Shown here one piece after another: positions 50,684-61,540 of a stretch of 64,000 bases of DNA. Position numbers and translations under genes: made by a program. The notes under the pieces were generated by a model. The model saw only the letters and a list, made by a program, of their open reading frames with translations. It did no database searches and had not been told where the DNA came from. Position 1 is the stretch's first letter, and each line of letters begins with the position of its first letter. Location: positions 1,922,001-1,986,000 of the forward strand of contig NZ_CP040786.1 of assembly GCF_021922925.1 (NCBI RefSeq). Direction: 5' to 3'. This DNA is from Clavibacter phaseoli (GTDB lineage: Bacteria > Actinomycetota > Actinomycetes > Actinomycetales > Microbacteriaceae).

Positions 50684-51588
50684 CGGGTCGCCTCCGCGGG
50701 GTCGGCGTCGGCGGTGGGTCCGGCGGCCGGCTCGAGGGCGGCGAGCAGCGCGGCGACGCGGCCTCGGCCGGGCAGCTCGGCGTCGGGATCCGCCTGCAGC
50801 CAGGGCCCGAGCACGAAGGCGCGCTCGGCGGCGCGCGGGTGCGGGACCGTGAGGCGGTCGTCGTGGATCCGCGCGTCGCCGTACGCGACCACGTCGAGGT
50901 CGATCGTGCGGTCGCCCCAGCGCTCCGCGCGCACGCGGCCGAGGTCGCGCTCGATCGCGGCCAGCGCGTCCAGCAGCGCGTGCGGCCCGAGGCCGGAGTC
51001 CACCAGCGCGACGCCGTTGAGGTAGCCGGGCTTCGTCGGGTCCTCCCCGTCGGCGGTCACGGCGACGGACTCCACGAGGTCGGAGGACCGCACGACGCGG
51101 AGGCCGGGCACCGCGTCTATGCGGGCCAGCGCGCGCTCGACGGCCGCGCGCCGGTCGCCGAGGTTGGATCCCACGGCCACGACCGCGCGCACGGTCTCCC
51201 CCGGCGCCGGCAGGGCGGACGCGCGCTCGATCACGACGGCCACGTCGTCGAAGGGGACAGAGATGGGCGCGTCCGGCTTGTGCACGGTGACGCGCACCGA
51301 CCGGGCGACGGGATGCGCGAGCACGACGCCCGCGACGCGCTCGGCGAGCGTCTCGATGAGGTCGACGGGATCCCGCTCGGCCGCCGCGGCGACCTCCTCG
51401 GCGAGCTCGCCGTAGTGCAGCGTGCGCGCCAGCTCGTCGGTGCCGCCGGCGGGCGCCAGGTCGAGCGCGACCTCGAGGTCGATCACGAACGGCTGGCCGT
51501 CGCGGCGTTCCTCCGCGAACACGCCGTGGTGGGCGTGCACGCGGAGGCCGGTGAGGAGGATGCGGTCGGCGGGGAGGGGCGTCACCAT
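50680..51588 (-). CDS. folK: Bifunctional dihydroneopterin aldolase / HPPK (FolB-FolK fusion)
   Basis: The protein has 302 residues. Residues about 8-122 are FolB: ILLTGLRVHAHHGVFAEER and LIETLAERVAGVVL. Residues about 137-285 are FolK: VRAVVAVGSNLGDRRAAVE, RWGDRTIDLDVVAYG with the metal-binding DxD, and LTVPHPRAAERAFVLGPW. The two steps of dihydrofolate synthesis, aldol cleavage of dihydroneopterin and pyrophosphorylation of the product, are thus joined in one chain, as in other actinobacteria. The start overlaps the preceding gene by 7 bases. Confidence 0.95.
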   Translation of the reverse strand: MVTPLPADRILLTGLRVHAHHGVFAEERRDGQPFVIDLEVALDLAPAGGTDELARTLHYGELAEEVAAAAERDPVDLIETLAERVAGVVLAHPVARSVRVTVHKPDAPISVPFDDVAVVIERASALPAPGETVRAVVAVGSNLGDRRAAVERALARIDAVPGLRVVRSSDLVESVAVTADGEDPTKPGYLNGVALVDSGLGPHALLDALAAIERDLGRVRAERWGDRTIDLDVVAYGDARIHDDRLTVPHPRAAERAFVLGPWLQADPDAELPGRGRVAALLAALEPAAGPTADADPAEATR

Positions 51589-52292
51589 GAGCGGCCCACG
51601 ACGATGGAGGGGAGGTCGGCAGGGTCGGCCGGGTCGTACCAGAGCGGCAGCTTGCCGCCGACGGCGGGGAGCAGCCGGTCGGCGGTCGTCACGGTGCGCG
51701 TGACGTGGTGGTCGCGCCCGTCGCCGTCGGTGAAGGCCACCGTGAGGCGCGCGCGCACCGCCTCGCCGGATCCGTCGAGGCGCTGCACGGCCGTGACGAT
51801 CGCCGAGGTGCGGCGGCCGGTCTCGGTGACGCGGCGGGCGGTGGCCGCGAGGCGCGCGACGCGGCGCTGGACGACGGCCCACGCGACGGCGGCGGCGATC
51901 CCGAGGACGGCGAGCACGGCGGCGACGAGCCCGAGGACGGCGTGCGACGCGTCGCCCTCGACCGCGGCGGACGAGAACGGCAGAGCCCCCACGATCCCGA
52001 GCGCGGTGCCGAGCAGCACGACCGCGGCCGGCCACAGCGCGGCGCCCACGGTGGTGAGGACGGGCGACAGCAGCACGACGGACGCGTAGGCGGCGCCGAG
52101 GGATCCGAGGAGCCCGAGCACGACCGCGACGACCTTCGCGACCACGACGGCCGCTCCCGCGCCGGCGGCGAGGTCGGCGGGGAAGGTCAGGCCGACGCCG
52201 AGGATCACGGACGCGATGAGCGCGGCGATCGCGATGCGCACGAGCACCGCCTGCGGGGAGACGACGACACGGTCCTGGCTCACGGCGCTCAT
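51582..52292 (-). CDS. Membrane protein with DUF3592-like C-terminal domain
   Basis: The protein has 236 residues from ATG 52292. About five hydrophobic segments occupy residues 15-155. The last 65 residues resemble the extracytoplasmic DUF3592 domain: RARLTVAFTDGDGRDHHVTR, then VGGKLPLWYDPADPADL, the GxxVxVxYDPxxP pattern. It is inserted between folP (gap 4) and folBK (overlap 7). It has no known link to folate synthesis. Confidence 0.72.
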   Translation of the reverse strand: MSAVSQDRVVVSPQAVLVRIAIAALIASVILGVGLTFPADLAAGAGAAVVVAKVVAVVLGLLGSLGAAYASVVLLSPVLTTVGAALWPAAVVLLGTALGIVGALPFSSAAVEGDASHAVLGLVAAVLAVLGIAAAVAWAVVQRRVARLAATARRVTETGRRTSAIVTAVQRLDGSGEAVRARLTVAFTDGDGRDHHVTRTVTTADRLLPAVGGKLPLWYDPADPADLPSIVVGRSW

Positions 52293-52296
52293 GCTC

Positions 52297-53178
52297 CTAC
52301 TCTGACAGACCGGCGACGGCCGACGGCCCGGCGGATGCGGCGGCGAGGGCCTCGGCACGCCCGCGCGACCACGCCTCCTCGACCGCGAGCGCGGCCCGGG
52401 TGGAGGCGACGTCGTGCACGCGGACGGCCCACGCCCCGGCGCGCGCGGAGAGGGCGCTGACGACCGCGGTCGGCACGTCGCGCTCCTCGACGCCCGCGCC
52501 CTCCGGCAGCAGCCGCCCGAGGAAGCGCTTGCGGGAGGCGCCCACGAGCACGCGGTGGCCGAGGCCGACGAACGCGTCGAGGGATCCGAGCAGCTGCCAG
52601 TCGTGCGCGGCCTCCTTCGCGAAGCCGAGGCCGGGGTCGACGGCGATCCGGGCGGGATCGAGCCCCGCGGCGACGAGCGCGTCGACGCGGGCGCGCAGCT
52701 CGTCCCGCACCTCGCCCACCGTGTCCGCGTACCTCGCGCGTGCCGCCATGGCGTCGCTGTGCCCGCGCCAGTGCATGGCCACGTAGTCGACGTCGGCGCC
52801 CGCGACGACCGCGGCCATCCGCGGATCCGCGAGGCCCCCCGACACGTCGTTGACGACCAGCGCCCCCGCGGCGACGCACGCCTCGGCGGTCGCGGCGCGC
52901 ATGGTGTCGACGCTCACGGCGATCCCCTCCGCGGCGAGCTCCCGGACCACGGGCAGCACGCGCCGGAGCTCCTCGTCGGCGTCGACGCGGAGCGCGCCCG
53001 GGCGGGTGGACTCGCCGCCCACGTCCACGAGATCCGCGCCCGCGGCGACCATCCGCCGGGCGTGCGCGAGCGCGTCGTCGAGGGCGAGGTGGTGGCCGCC
53101 GTCGCTGAAGGAGTCGGGCGTCGCGTTGAGGATCCCCATCACGAGCGTCTGCCCGGCGGGCGACGACGGCGTGGTCAC
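52297..53178 (-). CDS. folP: Dihydropteroate synthase
   Basis: The protein has 293 residues with a GTG start at 53178 that overlaps the folE stop (GTGA). It joins dihydropterin pyrophosphate and p-aminobenzoate and is the sulfonamide target. Landmarks are VMGILNATPDSFSDGG, ADLVDVGGESTRPGA, VVNDVSGG, GLDPARIAVDPGLGFAKEA and LVGASRKRFLG. It is part of the folE-folP-folBK run. Confidence 0.97.
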   Translation of the reverse strand: MTTPSSPAGQTLVMGILNATPDSFSDGGHHLALDDALAHARRMVAAGADLVDVGGESTRPGALRVDADEELRRVLPVVRELAAEGIAVSVDTMRAATAEACVAAGALVVNDVSGGLADPRMAAVVAGADVDYVAMHWRGHSDAMAARARYADTVGEVRDELRARVDALVAAGLDPARIAVDPGLGFAKEAAHDWQLLGSLDAFVGLGHRVLVGASRKRFLGRLLPEGAGVEERDVPTAVVSALSARAGAWAVRVHDVASTRAALAVEEAWSRGRAEALAAASAGPSAVAGLSE

Positions 53179-53765
53179 GGCCGGCCCCGGGAGCCCGCCG
53201 CGGGCAGCAGAGCGAGCACCTCGGCGCGCGCCGCGGGCTCGGCGAGCGATCCGCGCGCCGCGATGGTGATGGTCGTGCTGCCGGCCTGGCGGGTGCCGCG
53301 CGCGGTGACGCAGCCGTGGGTCGCGTCGAGGATCACGGCCACGCCGCGCGCGCCGAGCCCCCGCTCGAGCGCATCGGCGATCTGCTCGCCCAGCCGCTCC
53401 TGCATCTGCGGCCGCGACGCGAGGTCGTCGACGACCCGCGGCAGGCGGCCGAGGCCCACGATCCGCTCCCCCGGCACGTAGGCCAGGTGCGCGACGCCCG
53501 TGAACGGCAGCAGGTGGTGCTCGCAGATGGAGCGGAACGCGATGCCCGTCACGATCACGGGCTGCGGCGCGGCGTCCGTCTTCGGGAGCGGGAATGTCTC
53601 GCGCAGGTGCCGGAGCGGATCCGCGCCGACGCCCGCGAAGAACTCGCCGTACGCTTCGGCGACCCGCGCCGGGGTGGTCGCGAGGCCCTCCCGGTGCGGG
53701 TCCTCGCCGATGGCCAGGATCAGCTCGGCCACGGCCGCCTCGATGCGCGCCCGGTCGACGCCCAC
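53175..53765 (-). CDS. folE: GTP cyclohydrolase I
   Basis: The protein has 196 residues from GTG 53765, 4 bases after ftsH. It opens GTP to dihydroneopterin triphosphate, the first step of folate synthesis. The zinc site is complete: FRSICEHHLLPFTG (Cys and His) and HGCVTARGTRQAGS (second Cys). EDPHREGLATTPARVAEAY is the N-terminal family signature. Confidence 0.96.
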   Translation of the reverse strand: MGVDRARIEAAVAELILAIGEDPHREGLATTPARVAEAYGEFFAGVGADPLRHLRETFPLPKTDAAPQPVIVTGIAFRSICEHHLLPFTGVAHLAYVPGERIVGLGRLPRVVDDLASRPQMQERLGEQIADALERGLGARGVAVILDATHGCVTARGTRQAGSTTITIAARGSLAEPAARAEVLALLPAAGSRGRP

Positions 53766-53769
53766 CGGC

Positions 53770-55770
<2,001 letters not shown>

Positions 55771-55927
55771 GAGCGTAGGGGCGCGGGCCCGACACCTTTC
55801 TGCCCGTGCCGCGCCGTACGGCGACGAGATGTCTCGAGGATACAAGCGGCCGTCTGGGCGTGGCCGCGGTGTTCGCCGCCAGCCGAACGTGCGCCGGCAT
55901 GGAGGCGGGTAAGAGGAGCGGGACGCG

Positions 55928-56479
55928 TCAGCTGTAGACGTGCGGCGCGAGGACCGCCACGTCGCGGAGGTTGCGGTACCGCTCCGCGTAGTCGAGGCCG
56001 TAGCCGACCACGAAGTCGTCCGGGATCTCGAAGCCCACGTACTTGACGTCGACCGCGATCTTCGCGGCCTCGGGCTTGCGCAGCAGGGCGCACACCTCCA
56101 CGCTCGCGGCGCCGCGCGAGCGCAGGTTCGCCAGCAGCCAGGAGAGCGTGAGGCCGGAGTCGATGATGTCCTCGACGATGAGCACGCGCCGGCCGGTGAG
56201 GTCGGCGTCGAGGTCCTTGAGGATGCGGACGACGCCGCTCGACTTGGTGCCGGAGCCGTAGGAGCTGACCGCCATCCAGTCCATGTGGATCGGCAGCGCG
56301 AGCTCGCGCGCGAGGTCGGCCATGACCATGACCGCGCCCTTGAGGACGCCGACGAGGAGCAGCTCCTCCCCCGCGTAGTCGCGCTCGATCTCGCGGCACA
56401 TGCCGGCGATGCGGCCGTGGATCTCGTCCTCGGTGTGGAGGACCTCGGTCAGGTCGTCGGCGATGTCGGTGGATCTCAT
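55928..56479 (-). CDS. hpt: Hypoxanthine phosphoribosyltransferase
   Basis: The protein has 183 residues, with GGAAGAG before ATG 56479. The PRPP-binding loop [18 protein letters not shown] near residue 102 and [18 protein letters not shown] near residue 40 are diagnostic. It salvages hypoxanthine and guanine to IMP and GMP. It starts directly after tilS (1-base gap), the usual tilS-hpt-ftsH order. Confidence 0.96.
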   Translation of the reverse strand: MRSTDIADDLTEVLHTEDEIHGRIAGMCREIERDYAGEELLLVGVLKGAVMVMADLARELALPIHMDWMAVSSYGSGTKSSGVVRILKDLDADLTGRRVLIVEDIIDSGLTLSWLLANLRSRGAASVEVCALLRKPEAAKIAVDVKYVGFEIPDDFVVGYGLDYAERYRNLRDVAVLAPHVYS

Positions 56480-56480
56480 G

Positions 56481-57506
56481 TCACTCTTCCGTCGTCCTGG
56501 CGCTGAGGACGATGAGCTCGTCCTTGCGTACGACCCTAACGCCCGGCAGGTCGACCGGCCCCTGCCCGTGCCAGTCGGTGACCAGCCGCGCGACCTCCAG
56601 GACGTGCGTGCGCGAGAGGTGGGCCGCGAACTCCTCGCGCGCGGCGAGCCGGATCAGCCGGTGCCGCAGCGCCGGCGGCGCGGCGAGCAGCGAGGCGACC
56701 TCCAGGGAGATGCCCGCCTCGGCGTGGTCGGCGATCTCCTCGACCATCTCGGCGGCGAAGTGCTCGAGCGCGTCGTCGTCCTCGCGCAGCTGGTCGGCCG
56801 TGCGGGCGAGCGCCTCGGCGATGCCGGGGCCGAGCTCCCGCTCGAGCACGGGGAGCACGTCGTGGCGGACGCGGACGCGGGCGTAGGCGGGATCCGCGTT
56901 GTGCGGGTCCTGCCATGCGTCGAGGCCCTGGTCGGCGCACGCGGCGCGGGTGACGGCCGCGCGGATCCCGAGCAGCGGCCGCAGGTACACGGCGTCGGCG
57001 TCGCGGGCGGGCGCGGAGCGGGCCATGCCGTGCAGGCTCGTCGCGCCGGATCCCCGTGCGAGCCCGAGCAGCACGGTCTCGGCCTGGTCGTCGAGGGTGT
57101 GGGCGAGGAGCAGCGCGCGGGATCCGGTCTCCCGGAGGGCCGCGTCGAACGCCGCGTACCGCGCGGCGCGGGCGGCGGCCTCGGGACCGGACGCGCCCGG
57201 ATCCACCCGCACGCGCGTCACGACGACCGGCGCGAGGCCGAGGGCGCGCGCGGCGTCCGCTGCCCGGGCGGCGACGCCGGCGGACCCGTCCTGCAGCCCG
57301 TGGTCGACGACGACGGCGCCCACGGCGACGCCCGCGCGCGGGCCCTCGAAGGCGGCCGCCGCGGCCAGCGCGAGCGAGTCGGCGCCGCCGGAGAGGGCGA
57401 CGAGGGCGGGGCCGGCCGGGCTCCCGGGGATCGCCGCGAGCGCCTCGCGGACCGCCCGCCGGAGGTCCGCGACGGCGGGGGTCAGACGGGGGCGCTCGGA
57501 GGGCAT
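56481..57506 (-). CDS. tilS: tRNA(Ile)-lysidine synthase
   Basis: The protein has 341 residues. The N-terminal ATP-pyrophosphatase loop [14 protein letters not shown] near residue 39 and [20 protein letters not shown] near residue 133 are family marks. It modifies C34 of the AUA-reading tRNA-Ile to lysidine. The protein lacks the long C-terminal domain of the E. coli enzyme, as in other actinobacteria. A -10-like TAACGT ends 6 bases before the ATG, so it may be leaderless. Confidence 0.95.
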   Translation of the reverse strand: MPSERPRLTPAVADLRRAVREALAAIPGSPAGPALVALSGGADSLALAAAAAFEGPRAGVAVGAVVVDHGLQDGSAGVAARAADAARALGLAPVVVTRVRVDPGASGPEAAARAARYAAFDAALRETGSRALLLAHTLDDQAETVLLGLARGSGATSLHGMARSAPARDADAVYLRPLLGIRAAVTRAACADQGLDAWQDPHNADPAYARVRVRHDVLPVLERELGPGIAEALARTADQLREDDDALEHFAAEMVEEIADHAEAGISLEVASLLAAPPALRHRLIRLAAREEFAAHLSRTHVLEVARLVTDWHGQGPVDLPGVRVVRKDELIVLSARTTEE

Positions 57507-57510
57507 CCAC

Positions 57511-57518
57511 TAACGTTA
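57511..57518 (-). promoter_or_regulatory. Overlapping divergent -10 region of tilS and ppa
   Basis: The palindrome TAACGTTA reads as a -10 box (TAACGT) in both directions. It is 4 bases before tilS ATG on one side and 43 bases before ppa on the other. No convincing -35 is visible for either. Confidence 0.4.
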
Positions 57519-57560
57519 TGGCAGCATCCCGCCCACGTCAGAACCACGAGGAGCACGCGC

Positions 57561-58082
57561 ATGGCCAGCTACGACGTCGTCGTCGAAATCCCCAAGGGGT
57601 CCCGCAACAAGTACGAGGTCGACCACGAGACGGGCCGCGTGTACCTCGACCGCGTGCTCTTCACGTCGTTCGTCTACCCCACCGACTACGGCTTCTTCGA
57701 GAACACGCTCGGCCTCGACGGCGACCCCGTCGACGTGCTCGTGCTCCTCGAGTACCCCGTCTTCCCGGGCGTCGGCGTCTCCATCCGCCCCGTGGGCGTG
57801 TTCAACATGAGCGACGAGGCCGGCATCGACTCCAAGGTCGTCGGCGTCCCCGCGAAGGACCCGCGCTGGGCCCACATCCAGGACATCGACGACGTGCCGC
57901 AGCAGACGCGCAACGAGATCGAGCACTTCTTCGAGCACTACAAGGACCTCGAGCCCGGCAAGTGGGTCAAGACCGAGGGCTGGGGCGACGCGGCCGAGGC
58001 CGAGCGCATCGTGCAGGCCGGCTTCGAGAAGCTCCAGGCCGAGGGCGACGGCCACGGCGGGGAGCCGGAGGAGGACGCCTGA
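57561..58082 (+). CDS. ppa: Inorganic pyrophosphatase
   Basis: The protein has 173 residues, with AGGAG 7 bases before ATG 57561. It is a soluble family I enzyme. [20 protein letters not shown] at the N-terminus and [18 protein letters not shown] with the DxDPxD metal site are present, as is [12 protein letters not shown]. It hydrolyses pyrophosphate to drive biosynthesis. The C-terminal 15 residues are acidic and Gly-rich. Confidence 0.98.
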   Translation: MASYDVVVEIPKGSRNKYEVDHETGRVYLDRVLFTSFVYPTDYGFFENTLGLDGDPVDVLVLLEYPVFPGVGVSIRPVGVFNMSDEAGIDSKVVGVPAKDPRWAHIQDIDDVPQQTRNEIEHFFEHYKDLEPGKWVKTEGWGDAAEAERIVQAGFEKLQAEGDGHGGEPEEDA

Positions 58083-58112
58083 TCCGCGTCACCGCCTGAG
58101 TCCGCGCGCCGG

Positions 58113-58165
58113 ACACGACGACGCCCGCCCCCGCAGCTGATGCGGTGAGGCGGGCGTCGTCGTGT
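58113..58165 (+). terminator. Strong bidirectional terminator between ppa and the NlpC/P60 gene
   Basis: A perfect 17-bp outer stem (58113-58129 with 58149-58165, arm ACACGACGACGCCCGCC) encloses a second CCGCA/TGCGG hairpin. It lies between two convergent stops. Confidence 0.9.
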
Positions 58166-58178
58166 GACGGGTCGGGGA

Positions 58179-59564
58179 TCAGCCCGGGCGGCCGACGTAG
58201 GGCATGAGGTCGCTGCCGCCCCAGAGTCCCTGGATCTTCACCACGTCGCCGGGCTTCGGCGCCGCGATGATCGTGTTCCCGCCGAGCGAGATGGCGTCGT
58301 GGTAGAAGCCGCCGCCGCTGTTCCAGAAGATGATGTCGCCCGCCTGGCGCTGCGAGAACGGGACGAGGCGTCCCTGCGCCTGCATCTTGGCGTACTGGCT
58401 GCTGACCGAGTGGCTGCCGACGTCGATCCCCGCCGCGCGGTACGCCATCATCACGAGGCCCGAGCAGTCCCACTGGTTCGGGCCCGCGCCGCCGAGGACG
58501 TAGGGCTCGCCGAGCTGGGCCTTCGCGAACGCGATGGCGACCTGGGCGGCGTTGCCGGACGGGGCGGGAGCCGGCGCGGGAGCGGGCGCCGGCGCGGGCG
58601 CCGGACGCGACGGCTGCTGCGGGGCCGGCTGCTGCGGCGCGGGAGCGGGGGCGCTCGACCCGCCGCCGGACGAGGATCCGCCGCCACCGGACGACGAGCC
58701 GCCGCCGCCGGAGGAGGATCCGCCGCCGCCGGACGACGATCCGCCGCCGGAGGAGGAGCCGCCACCGGTTCCGCTGGACGGCGCTGCCGCCGAGGCCGCC
58801 GCGGGGATCGGCGGCTGCGTGATGCTCTGGATGTACTGCGCCTCGATCTCCGCGGTGGAGTCCTTGAGGAGCGCCAGCTGCGCGATGAGCTGGTCGCTGT
58901 TGCGCGTCTGCTCGGTGACCGCGGCCTGCGCGGTCGCGGCGGCGGAGTTCGCGTCGTCGAGCGCCTGCTGCGCCTCGTCCGCGAGCCGGGCGAGCTCGTC
59001 CTTCGCGACCTGCGCCTGGTCGCTCAGCGACGCGGCGCTGTTGCGGTCCGCGAGCGCCTGCTGGTACACGGACTGCGTGCTCTCGGACAGCTTCGTCATG
59101 GTGCCGAGCGAGCGCAGCAGCTCCTCCGCGTCGTCGCCGTCGGACGCGAAGAGGCTCGCGGTGATGTCCTGCCCGCCCGCCCGGGCGAGGTGGCTCGCGA
59201 GGAGCCCCGCCCGCATCCGGCTGGTGAGGGCCGTGGCCTGCGCCTCGTCCGCCTTCTTCTGCAGGCGCGCGAGCTCGTCGGCCTTCGCGTCGCGCGCGGC
59301 CTGCGCCTCGGCGTACTTCTCGCCGGCGATCAGGGCGGCCTTGTTCGACTGGTCCGCCGACTCCTGGAGGCCCGTCACGAGCTCGGTCACGCGGTCGATG
59401 GCCGCCTGCGTGTCGGCCTGGTTCGCCTTCGCCGCCTGCACGTCGGCCCACGAGGGGTAGTCGGTCGCGGCGAACGCGGTCTGGGCGGCGACGCCGCTGG
59501 ACACCGCGATCACCCCCACGGCGATCGTGGAGATGACGACCGTGGTCGGGCGGAGGTGGCTCAT
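58179..59564 (-). CDS. Secreted NlpC/P60 peptidoglycan endopeptidase with coiled-coil N-terminus
   Basis: From ATG 59564 the protein has 461 residues; AGGAA lies just upstream, while the in-frame ATG at 59576 has no ribosome-binding site. A signal peptide ends at about residue 32 (AQTAFAATD). Residues 35-240 form a coiled coil. A linker of GGGSSS repeats, then a Pro/Ala tract, covers about 260-340. The NlpC/P60 domain has the catalytic cysteine in QWDCSGLVMMAY (near 367) and histidine in FYHDAI (near 422). It should cut cell-wall stem peptides. It lies 13 bases after the M23 gene, with which it shares the coiled coil. Confidence 0.93.
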   Translation of the reverse strand: MSHLRPTTVVISTIAVGVIAVSSGVAAQTAFAATDYPSWADVQAAKANQADTQAAIDRVTELVTGLQESADQSNKAALIAGEKYAEAQAARDAKADELARLQKKADEAQATALTSRMRAGLLASHLARAGGQDITASLFASDGDDAEELLRSLGTMTKLSESTQSVYQQALADRNSAASLSDQAQVAKDELARLADEAQQALDDANSAAATAQAAVTEQTRNSDQLIAQLALLKDSTAEIEAQYIQSITQPPIPAAASAAAPSSGTGGGSSSGGGSSSGGGGSSSGGGGSSSGGGGSSSGGGSSAPAPAPQQPAPQQPSRPAPAPAPAPAPAPAPSGNAAQVAIAFAKAQLGEPYVLGGAGPNQWDCSGLVMMAYRAAGIDVGSHSVSSQYAKMQAQGRLVPFSQRQAGDIIFWNSGGGFYHDAISLGGNTIIAAPKPGDVVKIQGLWGGSDLMPYVGRPG

Positions 59565-59577
59565 GTCGTTCCTCATG

Positions 59578-60888
59578 TCAGTGCGTGCTGGTGATGGAGA
59601 CGCCCTGGCCGTGCATGAACGCCACCGGATCGGTGGGGTTCCCGTTGAGGCGTATCTCGAAGTGGGAGTGGCAGCCGGTCGAGCCGCCGGTGGTGCCGGT
59701 GATCGCGATGGGCTGGCCCGCGACGACCTGCTGCCCGTTGCGCACGAGCGTGCCGCCGTTGGCGATGTGCCCGTAGGCGGAGGAGACGCCGCCGCCGTGG
59801 TCGATGCGGATGTAGTTGCCGTAGCCGCCGTTCCAACCCGCGAACACGACGGTGCCGGCGTGCACGGCGTACTGCGTCTCGCCGCAGCTGTAGCCGCGCA
59901 CGAGGTCCTCGCCGGCGTGGAAGATCATGCGGTGCTGGATGGGGTGGAAGCGGGGGCCGTAGTAGCCGCTCGTGTTCGCGCCGGGAAGCGGCGCGGTCCA
60001 GCCGGATGCGCTGATCGCGCCGGGCGAGACGTCGCCGCCCGCGCGGCCCTGGCTGGCGGCCAGGGCGTCGGCGTCGGCCTGGCGCTTGCGGACGCCGGCC
60101 TGGTAGTCGTCCTCGGTGGCCTCGCGGTCCTCCGCCATGACCGCGAGCTTCGCGTCGGCGTCGGCCTTCTGCGCGTTCTGGTCCTCGAGCGCCTGCTCGA
60201 GGTCGGCCTGCGCCTGCGCGGCGTCGGCCAGCAGCTGCTCGGCCTTCGCCTTGAGCGCGTCGAGCTCCGTGAGGGCGACCTGCGCCTGGTCGCTGAGGGA
60301 CTTCGCGGCGTTGCGGTCCTGCAGGGCGATCGCGTAGATCTGGTCGGACTTCTCGGCGACCTTGCTCATGGTGCCGAGCTTGTCGAGGAGGTCGTCGGTG
60401 CCGTCGCCCTCGCTGAGGAGGAGGGTGCCGGAGAGGTTCTGTCCGCCGGAGCGCATCAGCTGCTTGGCGAGGCCGGCGGCCTGCTCCTGCGACTTCGTGG
60501 CCTTGGCGTCGGCCGCGTCGACCTTCTGCTGCAGCTGGACGGTGTCCTCGTACTTGTCGTCGGCCGCCTGCTGCGCCGCGTCGTGCTCCTCGCCGCGCTT
60601 CGTCACGAGGTCCTGCGCGTCGGTGACCTTCTGCTGGAGGGACGCGATCTCGTCGTTGATCCGCTGCACGAGCGCCTGCTGCGCCTGCTCGTCGCCGCGC
60701 GCCTTCTGCACGTCGTCCCACGAGGCGAAGGTCTCGGCGTGGGCGGGGGCGGCGATCGACCCGGTGAGGAGGACGGCCGCGATCGCGACGATGGCCTGGA
60801 GGCTGCGGCGTCCGCGCGGGCGCGACCGCGTGGCGCCCTGGCTGCGCGGTCTCCGGAGGAGGTCCTGGTGCATGGTGATCCCGATCAT
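59578..60888 (-). CDS. Secreted M23 (LytM-type) peptidase with coiled-coil N-terminus
   Basis: The protein has 436 residues from ATG 60888; ATG 60873 is an equally possible start. A signal peptide ends near AAPAHAETF. Residues about 55-280 are a coiled coil homologous to that of the adjacent NlpC/P60 protein. The M23 domain has the zinc ligands in FHAGED (about 324-328) and in GCHSHFE (about 407-409), so it should be catalytically active. It probably cuts peptide cross-bridges during growth or cell separation. It is the first gene of the pair. Confidence 0.93.
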   Translation of the reverse strand: MIGITMHQDLLRRPRSQGATRSRPRGRRSLQAIVAIAAVLLTGSIAAPAHAETFASWDDVQKARGDEQAQQALVQRINDEIASLQQKVTDAQDLVTKRGEEHDAAQQAADDKYEDTVQLQQKVDAADAKATKSQEQAAGLAKQLMRSGGQNLSGTLLLSEGDGTDDLLDKLGTMSKVAEKSDQIYAIALQDRNAAKSLSDQAQVALTELDALKAKAEQLLADAAQAQADLEQALEDQNAQKADADAKLAVMAEDREATEDDYQAGVRKRQADADALAASQGRAGGDVSPGAISASGWTAPLPGANTSGYYGPRFHPIQHRMIFHAGEDLVRGYSCGETQYAVHAGTVVFAGWNGGYGNYIRIDHGGGVSSAYGHIANGGTLVRNGQQVVAGQPIAITGTTGGSTGCHSHFEIRLNGNPTDPVAFMHGQGVSITSTH

Positions 60889-61298
60889 CGTGTCGCCCGG
60901 CTGGCCGGCTGTGCCTCCCTGCAGGGCCGGCGGGGAGCGCGGATCACATCCGTCACGCCTTCACCGGCTCTCACAGTAGCAACGGGGGTGCGCGGCGCAC
61001 AGCGCGCCGATGCGGGGATCCACGCTGGGGATCCCTCCCCGGGAGGGTCGACCGAAGGCTAACCCCGCGGCAGGGTGCCGCCGCAGCAGCGCGCTGGCCG
61101 TGTCGCGAACCTGGCAGGAGGCGGTGGAGGACCCTGCCGATCCGCGCGCGGAGCCCGTGCGCGCGGAGCCGACACGCCGTCCGATCCGCATGATGGCGGG
61201 GCGGTCGCCCTCTCGAGGAGGGTCGATTTGAGTCCTCGCCCGGAGTGCGGTTATGCTGACGTGTCGGTTGCTGCGAGATCTGGGAGACCAGGACGAGC
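60889..61298. other. Gene-free interval between the M23 gene and tRNA-Glu
   Basis: This stretch of 410 bases holds the tRNA promoter at 61228-61257 and a GC hairpin at about 61033-61049. A possible -10 TACTGT for the M23 gene is visible on the minus strand near 60973-60978. No convincing reading frame is present: short open frames on both strands lack ribosome-binding sites and recognisable sequence. Confidence 0.5.
61228..61257 (+). promoter_or_regulatory. Promoter of tRNA-Glu/tRNA-Asp
   Basis: TTGAGT (61228-61233) and TATGCT (61252-61257) are spaced by 18 bases, about 42 bases before tRNA-Glu. Confidence 0.6.
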
Positions 61299-61374
61299 GG
61301 CCCTATCGTTTAGTGGCCTAGGACGGCGCCCTTTCACGGCGTTAACACGGGTTCGAATCCCGTTGGGGTCACCA
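61299..61374 (+). tRNA. tRNA-Glu (anticodon TTC)
   Basis: The acceptor GGCCCTA pairs with TGGGGTC including two G-T pairs, followed by A and an encoded CCA. The anticodon stem-loop CGCC-CTTTCAC-GGCG gives TTC. The T arm is CGGGTTCGAATCCCG. Confidence 0.97.
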
Positions 61375-61393
61375 GGCAATGACCGACAAGCAA

Positions 61394-61470
61394 GGCCCTG
61401 TAGCGCAGCTGGTTAGCGTGCCGCCCTGTCACGGCGGAGGTCGCGGGTTCAAGTCCCGTCAGGGTCGCCA
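61394..61470 (+). tRNA. tRNA-Asp (anticodon GTC)
   Basis: The acceptor GGCCCTG pairs with CAGGGTC, followed by G and an encoded CCA. The anticodon loop CTGTCAC on CCGCC/GGCGG gives GTC. It lies 19 bases after tRNA-Glu and is probably co-transcribed. Confidence 0.97.
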
Positions 61471-61479
61471 CGGACGGCG

Positions 61480-61501
61480 AGCCCTCTCTCACGAGAGGGC
61501 T
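61480..61501 (+). terminator. Terminator after tRNA-Asp
   Basis: AGCCCTCTC (61480-61488) pairs with GAGAGGGCT (61493-61501), followed by TTCTGT. It separates tRNA-Phe from the first two tRNAs. Confidence 0.8.
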
Positions 61502-61540
61502 TCTGTCCGATGTGGGCGTCTTCTCGCAAGCCGCCCGCTC

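Noticed and set aside
58565..58780. Tandem GGCGGATCC-rich and Pro/Ala repeats that could be a minisatellite or CRISPR-like array
   Set aside because: They are in frame and encode the GGGSSS and Pro-Ala linker of the NlpC/P60 protein. There are no unique spacers.
61030..61080. A stretch with CCGAAGGCTAACCCCGCGG resembling the 3' end of a c-di-AMP (ydaO) riboswitch, near cell-wall hydrolase genes
   Set aside because: It is on the strand leading away from the M23 gene, the other conserved riboswitch core (such as GGGGTGAAT) is not visible, and no suitable gene lies downstream.
61010..61231. Short open frames on both strands in the gap before tRNA-Glu
   Set aside because: No ribosome-binding site, Arg-rich composition like other shadow frames, and overlap with the tRNA promoter.
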